The position numbers were made by a program, and so were the translations under genes. This document shows, in pieces, positions 58,535 through 64,000 of a DNA stretch of 64,000 nucleotides. The notes below the pieces were generated by a model. That model had not been told where the DNA came from, did no database searches, and saw only the letters and a program-made list of their open reading frames with translations. The DNA comes from SHZL01 sp963815185 (lineage in GTDB: Bacteria; Pseudomonadota; Gammaproteobacteria; Xanthomonadales; SZUA-36), in assembly GCA_963815185.1 (NCBI GenBank), contig CAWFGC010000002.1, positions 92,062 to 156,061 of the forward strand, given 5' to 3'. Position 1 is the first letter of the stretch. Each line of letters starts with the position of its first letter.

Positions 58535-59821
58535 TCAAATGGCTTCCTTGAATTGCTCCTCTTCGGTTGACCCACTCAGCGCTCCCAGCGAGGATTGGCT
58601 GCCTGAAATCAATTGCGTCAGAGCGTCAAAGTAGCTGGTCCCCACTTCGCGCTGATGCTTGGTTGCGGTATAGCCATACTGCTCGGCATCGAACTCCGCT
58701 TGCTGCAATTCCACATAGGCTGCCATCTGTCGGTCCCGGTAGCCACGAGCCAGCGTGTGCATGCTGTAGTTCAGGGCGTGGAACCCGGCCAACGTAATGA
58801 ATTGGAATTTGTAGCCCATCGCGGCCAGCTCTTTCTGGAATTTGGCGATGGTCGTGTCGTCCAGCTTGGCCTTCCAGTTGAATGAAGGCGAGCAATTGTA
58901 GGCCAGTTTCTTGCCGGGGAATTTCTTGTGGATCGCTTCGGCGAATTGCCGGGCCTGATCCAGATCCGGCGTGCCGGTTTCGCACCACAGCAGGTCAACC
59001 CAGGGGGCATAAGCCAGACCACGTGAAATCGCCTGCGCGATGCCCGGCCGGGTTTGATAAAACCCTTCGACCGTACGCTCGCCGGTAATGAATTCACGAT
59101 CGTATTCATCCACATCCGAGGTAACCAGGCCAGCGGCCATGGCGTCGGTGCGTGCAATCAGGACGGTCGGAACACCCATGATGTCCGCTGCCAGACGCGC
59201 GGCGATCAACTTCTGCACGGCTTCCTGCGTCGGCACCAATACTTTGCCGCCCATATGCCCGCATTTCTTGGCCGATGCCAACTGGTCTTCGTAATGTACG
59301 CCGGCGGCACCCGCTTCGATCATGGCCTTCATCAATTCATGGGCATTGAGGACGCCACCGAAGCCCGCTTCTGCATCGGCCACTATGGGCTGCATCCAGT
59401 CAACCGAATCATCATCTTCGGCATGGTGCAATTGATCTGCTCGCAGCAAAGCATTGTTGATGCGACGCACCACACTCGGCACTGAATCGGCCGGATAAAG
59501 AGACTGATCGGGATACATTTCACCTGCGGTATTGGCATCCGCGGCAACCTGCCAGCCGGAAAGGTAGATCGCCTTCAGGCCCGCTTTGACCTGTTGCATC
59601 GCCTGGTTGCCGGTCAGCGCCCCAAGCGCATTGACAAAGGGCTCCGTTTCCATGTGGCGCCAAAATTTTTCAGCGCCCTGGCGCGCCAGGCTGTATTCGA
59701 TCTTCACCGTGCCACGCAGCCGCAAAACGTCCGCCGCTTCGTATCCGCGCTGCACATTTTCCCACCGCGGGTTGGTATCCCAGTCGGCTTGCATGCACTT
59801 GAGCTCGTGCTGTGTATTCAT
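58535..59821 (-). CDS. aceA: Isocitrate lyase
   Basis: AceA splits isocitrate to glyoxylate and succinate in the glyoxylate bypass, allowing growth on acetate or fatty acids. The catalytic loop KKCGHMGGKVLVPTQEA holds the active Cys; WMQPIVADAEAGFGG, TDAMAAGLVTSDVDEYD, LAYNCSPSFNWKAKLDD and the C-terminal region are all conserved. 428 residues is the usual length for the short bacterial type. No malate synthase gene is in the window. The upstream Shine-Dalgarno is weak. Confidence 0.97.
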   Translation of the reverse strand: MNTQHELKCMQADWDTNPRWENVQRGYEAADVLRLRGTVKIEYSLARQGAEKFWRHMETEPFVNALGALTGNQAMQQVKAGLKAIYLSGWQVAADANTAGEMYPDQSLYPADSVPSVVRRINNALLRADQLHHAEDDDSVDWMQPIVADAEAGFGGVLNAHELMKAMIEAGAAGVHYEDQLASAKKCGHMGGKVLVPTQEAVQKLIAARLAADIMGVPTVLIARTDAMAAGLVTSDVDEYDREFITGERTVEGFYQTRPGIAQAISRGLAYAPWVDLLWCETGTPDLDQARQFAEAIHKKFPGKKLAYNCSPSFNWKAKLDDTTIAKFQKELAAMGYKFQFITLAGFHALNYSMHTLARGYRDRQMAAYVELQQAEFDAEQYGYTATKHQREVGTSYFDALTQLISGSQSSLGALSGSTEEEQFKEAI

Positions 59822-60146
59822 ATGGCGTTTCCGTGATTCTGTTGGGTGGTGGAACTCTTCTCGGCAGGATTACATTACTTAGAATTGCCAAACCTGCGTC
59901 GATCATAGCGCAAATTTCAGCTTATGGACCAGGGGATTAAAGCAAGTGGTTCCATTATAAAGGTAATCAGCGGAAGCCGCTACGGCAGGGTCATGCGCTG
60001 GGCCAAATACCCCCGGCGCAAGCCCACGTTTGCCTCGATGCGGCGGAAGATTCCAGTAAGCCGGATTCACCCCGAAGCAGCAGCCACTACAACCGTTGAG
60101 GAAAGCAGTGGCCTGCTGCAACAGGCCACTGTGGTGCCAGTACAGA
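59822..60146. other. Intergenic region with amt terminator
   Basis: This stretch separates aceA and amt, both on the minus strand. It holds the aceA promoter region and, at 60107-60132, a stem CAGTGGCCTG with complement around a short loop, just after the amt stop, which is a likely transcript end. The open frame on the minus strand here has no protein-like pattern. Confidence 0.6.
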
Positions 60147-61442
60147 TTAGTGCAGGTTGTAGCCCTGCTCGTCGTGAAGCGCCAGGTCCAAACCGATTTC
60201 TTCCTTGTCATCGCTTACGCGCAAGCCAATCACTGCATCGAGTACCTTCAGCAGGATAAAGCTGACCACGCCGCAATAGATTATGGTCGCGCCGGCACCC
60301 AAAAACTGTCTGGCGACCTGGCCACCAATGTCCACGCCCTCCGCGAGTCCAGCCCCGCCGAATTGGGCGTCGACAAACACACCCGTCAGGATCGCGCCGA
60401 CGAATCCACCCACGCCGTGAACACCGAAAGCGTCCAGTGAATCATCATAACCGAAGGCACGCTTCATCTTGACGACAGCCAGGTAGCAAATCAGTCCTGC
60501 AGCCACACCGATAGCCAGCGCTCCCATCGGACCAACAAAGCCCGAAGCCGGTGTGATGGCCACAAGACCGGCAACCGCTCCGGAGGCCAAACCCAAGGCG
60601 CTGGGCTTGCCGTGACTCATCCATTCCAGGAACATCCAGGTCAGCGCGGCGGCTGCAGTGGCGATCTGGGTGACAGCCATGGCCATGCCGGCCACGCCGT
60701 CCGCGGCAAGTTCACTGCCTGCATTGAATCCAAACCAGCCCACCCAGAGCATTCCGGCGCCAACCATCGTCAACACGATATTGCTTGGTTTCATCGGATG
60801 TTGCGGATAACCGCGTCGTTTACCCATAACCAGCGCAGCCACCAGTCCGGCTACGCCCGCATTGATGTGCACGACCGTGCCGCCTGCAAAGTCGAGCACT
60901 CCCATCTGGCCCAACCAGCCACCACCCCAAACCCAATGGGCAATCGGTGCATAGACCAAGGTGACCCATAGCGCCATAAACCACAACATCGCAGAAAACT
61001 TCATGCGTTCGGCGAACGCGCCGACAATGAGCGCGGGGGTGATAATCGCAAACGTCAGCTGGAACATCGAGAACACGGTCTCCGGAATCGTGCCGCTGAG
61101 AGAATCAACGCCCACGCCGGACATGAAGGCCTTGCCGAGACTACCCATTATTCCGTTGATGTCGTCACCAAAAGCCAGGCTGTAGACGTAAAGCACCCAC
61201 AGAACCGTGACCAAACAGGTAATGACAAAACACTGCATCATCACGGATAGTGCGTTTTTTGCGCGCACCATGCCGGCATAGAACAGCGACAATCCTGGAA
61301 TCGTCATGAACAATACCAGTGCGGTCGACGTCAGCATCCAGGCCGTATTACCTGCACTCAGCTCATCCTGAGCCGCGGCAATTCCCGGCAAAGCGGCCAT
61401 TAGCACGCACATAACGCCGGTCACTTTTTTCAAGGTTTTCAT
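60147..61442 (-). CDS. amt: Ammonium transporter
   Basis: It is an AmtB-type channel of 431 residues with a signal sequence (VMCVLMAALPGIAAAQ) and eleven membrane helices. The twin-His pore pair is present: FAGGTVVHINAG and DAFGVHGVGGF; AERMKFSAMLWF and YDDSLDAFGVHG are family landmarks. GGAGGAGAAT about seven bases before the ATG is a strong ribosome-binding site. It follows glnK by 20 bases and would be gated by GlnK. Confidence 0.97.
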   Translation of the reverse strand: MKTLKKVTGVMCVLMAALPGIAAAQDELSAGNTAWMLTSTALVLFMTIPGLSLFYAGMVRAKNALSVMMQCFVITCLVTVLWVLYVYSLAFGDDINGIMGSLGKAFMSGVGVDSLSGTIPETVFSMFQLTFAIITPALIVGAFAERMKFSAMLWFMALWVTLVYAPIAHWVWGGGWLGQMGVLDFAGGTVVHINAGVAGLVAALVMGKRRGYPQHPMKPSNIVLTMVGAGMLWVGWFGFNAGSELAADGVAGMAMAVTQIATAAAALTWMFLEWMSHGKPSALGLASGAVAGLVAITPASGFVGPMGALAIGVAAGLICYLAVVKMKRAFGYDDSLDAFGVHGVGGFVGAILTGVFVDAQFGGAGLAEGVDIGGQVARQFLGAGATIIYCGVVSFILLKVLDAVIGLRVSDDKEEIGLDLALHDEQGYNLH

Positions 61443-61462
61443 TCTGATTCTCCTCCCCGCAC

Positions 61463-61801
61463 TTAAATGGCTTGCGCGCCGGTTTCACCGGTGCGTATGC
61501 GAATGACTTCTTCCAGCGCACTGACAAAAATCTTGCCATCGCCGATCTTGCCCGTCGCGGCAGACTGAGCGATGGCCTCCACGACCTGTTCCGCCAACTC
61601 GTCCGTCACCGCGATTTCGAGTTTCAACTTGGGCAGGAAGTCCACGTTGTACTCTGCCCCGCGGTACAGTTCGGTATGGCCTTTTTGGCGGCCAAACCCG
61701 CGTACCTCAGTAACGGTGATTCCTGCAATACCAACTTCATGAAGTGCCTCTCGCACGTCATCCAGCTTGAAAGGTTTGATAATGGCTGTAAGCAATTTCA
61801 T
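61463..61801 (-). CDS. glnK: PII signal protein GlnK
   Basis: The PII protein of 112 residues: MKLLTAIIKPFKLDDVREAL, EVRGFGRQKGHTELYRGAEY with the uridylylation Tyr51, NVDFLPKLKLEIAV and GKIGDGKIFVSALEEVIRIR. It senses ATP/ADP and 2-oxoglutarate and blocks Amt when nitrogen is ample. ATG 61801 is chosen because the family begins there and GGAGAAA lies eight bases before it; the open frame upstream is not coding. Linkage to amt makes it GlnK rather than GlnB. Confidence 0.96.
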   Translation of the reverse strand: MKLLTAIIKPFKLDDVREALHEVGIAGITVTEVRGFGRQKGHTELYRGAEYNVDFLPKLKLEIAVTDELAEQVVEAIAQSAATGKIGDGKIFVSALEEVIRIRTGETGAQAI

Positions 61802-61844
61802 GGATTTTCTCCGATGCCTGGCGCAAATGATTCGCAGGTAAAGA

Positions 61845-61860
61845 TGCAGAATTCGTGCCA
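61845..61860 (-). promoter_or_regulatory. Sigma-54 promoter of glnK-amt
   Basis: On the minus strand TGGCACGAATTCTGCA has GG and GC separated by exactly ten bases; TGGCACG is a full match to the -24 consensus. The -12 box is CTGCA. The predicted transcript start is near 61833, about 30 bases before glnK. Confidence 0.85.
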
Positions 61861-61952
61861 GTCGCAATTTATGCGACAACAAACGCTTTCGCCGGACAGA
61901 CTGTCTGTTCCAGGAGTTTTCTTACGCGCTCTTGCAGTGCGGGCGATCATGT

Positions 61953-61973
61953 GCCGCACCAATCTGGTGCGGC
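61953..61973. promoter_or_regulatory. NtrC-type enhancer site of glnK-amt
   Basis: An eight-base perfect inverted repeat, GCCGCACC and GGTGCGGC around AATCT, with the NtrC core GCACC-N5-GGTGC. It lies about 95 bases upstream of the sigma-54 promoter. Confidence 0.8.
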
Positions 61974-62062
61974 GCGCCTATCGCAGCGAATACCTGTGGT
62001 CCCGATCGCGGGATAATTCGCCTGTCAGATGCAAAAAAAAATGAAAACACGCAACATACTGA

Positions 62063-62091
62063 TTGAATGAGAATTATTCTTATGCTATATT
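62063..62091 (+). promoter_or_regulatory. Sigma-70 promoter with Fur-like box
   Basis: TTGAAT (62063-62068) and TATATT (62086-62091) are 17 bases apart. The spacer holds TGAGAATTATTCTTA (62068-62082), a near-perfect 7-1-7 inverted repeat resembling the Fur core TGATAATNATTATCA. No open frame with protein-like sequence starts downstream before the terminator at 62184. Confidence 0.6.
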
Positions 62092-62097
62092 GCCGCT

Positions 62098-62213
62098 GTA
62101 AAGTGTTCTTACCTGGCGTTCGCCGTTATAGGATGAAACGACCTCGCCGGTCCTGAAAAGTAAGCATCGGTCACAGAGTTAATAACACCGCCTTCAACGG
62201 CGGTGTTTTTTTT
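62098..62213 (+). ncRNA. Candidate iron-regulated small RNA
   Basis: A region of about 116 bases runs from the predicted start of the Fur-box promoter to a strong rho-independent terminator. It has no plausible gene on either strand. The size and layout (promoter covered by a Fur box, short transcript, intrinsic terminator) resemble RyhB and PrrF small RNAs, which repress iron-using genes when iron is scarce. I see no primary-sequence match to either. It is an inference from layout. Confidence 0.45.
62184..62213 (+). terminator. Rho-independent terminator
   Basis: Stem AACACCGCC (62184-62192), loop TTCAAC, complement GGCGGTGTT (62199-62207) and a run of eight or more T. It ends the candidate small RNA. 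Confidence 0.88.
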
Positions 62214-62293
62214 GGGGGGTTGTTGGCGCGCATTGTGCAGGATGCACAGGTGCCGCGAAGCACAGGGCGATCCCATCTCTCAATCGTCTCCTT

Positions 62294-62400
62294 AGTACTG
62301 ATGAGATGCGATATGCATCCCGATGAGGCTGTTGGCAACAACGAGGACATCATCGGTGTCAACAGAATCCACTTCTTCTAGCCCCAATAATTCACCAATA
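62294..62400 (-). pseudogene. Possible C-terminal gene fragment beside the IS
   Basis: On the minus strand about 35 codons read IGELLGLEEVDSVDTDDVLV and then VANSLIGMHIASHQY before a stop. The composition looks like real protein, and its upstream end meets the transposase region at about 62400. It could be the tail of a gene cut by the IS, or chance. No family is recognised. Confidence 0.25.
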
Positions 62401-62403
62401 AGA

Positions 62404-62468
62404 AGGCAAAACCCCTTAAATCCGATATAATTCAGTTGCTTACACAGAATAAGGAGAAGGTTTTGCCT
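62404..62468 (+). repeat. Inverted repeat around the transposase start
   Basis: AGGCAAAACC (62404-62413) and GGTTTTGCCT (62459-62468) are perfect complements that flank a TATAAT-like -10 and the AAGGAG ribosome-binding site. A transcript reading in from outside would fold and hide the start codon, a known way for IS elements to limit transposase. The left arm may belong to the terminal inverted repeat. Confidence 0.5.
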
Positions 62469-63782
62469 GTGACAAACTGTACCCAAGAATCGTTTCAATT
62501 TCCAGTCTGTAAACGGCGCAAGGTCGAAGCCAATTTCCAGGGTGGCGATATCACCTCCGATGGCGGCGTGCTGCTGTTGCGCCAGGTGGACCGTCACCTG
62601 GGTCTGAGTGAAGCCGTCGCCCGCGCGCTGGACGATCCACGCCGCCAGGCGAGCTGTGAGCATGATGGCCTGAGCCTGCTGCGTCAGCGGATGTATGCAC
62701 TGGCACTGGGTTATGAAGATCTCAATGATCATCACACACTGCGCCGTGATGCCGCCATCCAGAGCGCAGTGGATGGCGATCAGGTACTGGCCAGCAGTTC
62801 GACCCTGTGCCGCTGGGAGAACCGGGCTGACCGCGAAGCTGCCGGGCGCATTCACGAGGTGATCATCGAGCAGTTCATTGGCTCATTCAAAAAGGCGCCG
62901 AAGAAGTTGATCCTGGACTTTGATGCCACCGATGATGCGGTGCACGGCAAACAGGAAGGGCGGTTCTTTCACGGTTACTACGATCACTACTGTTTTTTGC
63001 CGTTGTATGTGTTTTGCCGCGATCAGTTACTGGTCAGCTATCTGCGCCCGAGCAAGATCGATGGCGCCAAACATGCCTGGGCGATCCTGGCCCTGCTGGT
63101 CAAGCGGCTGCGCCAGGCGTGGCCCAAAGTGCGCATCATCTTGCGCGGCGACTCGGGTTTTTGTCGCTGGCGCATGCTGTCGTGGTGTGAACGTCACGAT
63201 GTTGGTTACATCGTCGGCATCGCCAAGAACAAGCGTCTGAATGCCATGACTGCGCAGCTGCAGCGTGATGCTGAGGCCTGCTATGCCGCAGTGGGTAGCA
63301 AGGTGCGTTGGTTCCCGACTATCCACTACGCGGCCGGCAGTTGGAAGCGCAAGCGGCGGGTCATCGCCAAGATCGAACACACGGACAAGGGCAGTAACCC
63401 ACGCTATGTGGTGACCAACCTGAGCGGTGATGGCAAGCGGCTGTATGAGAAACTCTATTGCGCCCGCGGTGAGATGGAAAACCGCATCAAGGAACAGCAA
63501 CTGGACCTGTTCGCCGACCGCACCAGTTGCCACCGCTGGTGGCCCAATCAGTTCCGCCTGTTGTTATCCTCACTGGCCTACATGCTGCTGGAGGCCATCC
63601 GGCGTGTGGCCTTGCAGGGCACCGAACTGGCCAACGCCTATGTCAGCACCCTGCGCCTGAAACTGCTCAAGATCGGCGCGGTGATCTTACGCAATACCCG
63701 GCGCATTCGCTTCCTGTTGTCCAGTGCCTGTCCTTACCAAAAGTTATTCTTCCACGTCGCCGCCAAACTGGCACCGGGCTGA
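62463..63782 (+). mobile_element. IS1380-family transposase
   Basis: This DDE transposase catalyses cut-and-paste movement. The catalytic acids are placed as in IS1380: LILDFDATDDAVHGKQEGRF (first Asp), VRIILRGDSGFCRW (second Asp) and CARGEMENRIKEQQLDLFAD (Glu). FFHGYYDHYCFLPLYVFCRD and WWPNQFRLLLSSLAYMLLEA are typical. TTG 62463 or GTG 62469, a few bases after AAGGAG, may start it; about 440 residues. The frame is intact, so the element may be active. I could not find the right terminal inverted repeat before base 64000. Confidence 0.93.
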
Positions 63783-64000
63783 TCCCGCCAATGCAGCCAA
63801 ATGATCGCACCAACAAAGGTGCGACGGATGCCTATGCCTGAACTCTGCAACTGGGTCTCAAGCCAGCGCAAAATCCGCTCGTGCAGAGGTCAGAAAAATC
63901 ACCTGGCAACGGCCAGAATAGGGTCCGGCCTGCCCCGTTCATTGCTCTTGAGCAGATAAAACCAGCAAAAATGGCAATATCAACGTTGCTCATGCAACAT
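63783..64000 (+). other. Downstream part of the IS or flank
   Basis: After the transposase stop I see no gene. A small dyad ATGTTGC near 63990 and complementary patches at 63842-63888 are visible, but no clear right end of the IS. Confidence 0.4.

Noticed and set aside
59903..60211. 102-codon open frame on the minus strand between aceA and amt
   Set aside because: Overlaps the amt end and terminator; Cys/Trp-rich random-looking sequence.
1..64000. tRNA or rRNA genes
   Set aside because: I looked in the intergenic gaps and recognised none; a covariance-model search would settle it.

Overview
The window reads as a chromosomal piece of a GC-rich gammaproteobacterium. The order dprA - LysM protein - def - fmt - rsmB - DUF4390 - ntrY - ntrX - trkA - trkH, the glnA-ntrB-ntrC block and the glnK-amt pair are typical of that class. 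The tandem membrane TolB-like/TPR proteins point towards environmental lineages of the Chromatiales/Xanthomonadales/Woeseiales type; that lineage guess is an inference.

Layout. 1-21 kb is conserved core: DNA uptake (dprA), N-formylmethionine handling (def, fmt), rRNA methylation (rsmB), the NtrYX two-component system, Trk potassium uptake, an LpxL-like acyltransferase, dtd, NtrBC with glutamine synthetase, uppP and a soluble beta-propeller dehydrogenase. 21-37 kb is accessory: a MORN-type lipoprotein and an exported partner, then a minus-strand operon (33960 to 25598) coding for two TolR/MotB-like VWA proteins, an FHA protein, a MotA/TolQ-like channel, a protease-like/FHA membrane protein, a transmembrane pseudokinase with an FGE-like domain and a low-complexity exported protein. 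A periplasmic TPR-CHAT protein is divergent from it. Several of these proteins keep an enzyme fold but lack catalytic residues. 37-57 kb is a tandem array of nine paralogous three-helix membrane proteins with a TolB-like domain and TPRs (one a deletion remnant), bracketed by two copies of a GGGGTCAGAGTAAAA palindrome. 57-64 kb returns to core genes (DUF2628, a PuuD-type membrane protein, aceA, amt, glnK), followed by a candidate iron-controlled small RNA and an IS1380-family transposase.

Working together. Both NtrB/NtrC and their expected targets lie here. glnA and glnK-amt each have a GG-N10-GC sigma-54 promoter with an upstream TGCACC-N5-GGTGCA-like NtrC site, so the window holds most of a nitrogen-starvation circuit. 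The 25.6-37.2 kb cluster looks like an envelope signalling or force-transducing device: a stator-like channel plus VWA domains in place of peptidoglycan-binding domains, FHA readers and CHAT. The TPR array is probably a set of periplasmic scaffolds.

Quality. At least fifteen genes are interrupted by one-base shifts, several in short G runs, with well-conserved protein sequence on both sides. Most are probably sequence errors rather than true gene death. Exceptions that may be biological are the internal deletion at 42995 and the in-frame TAA at 28723-28725.
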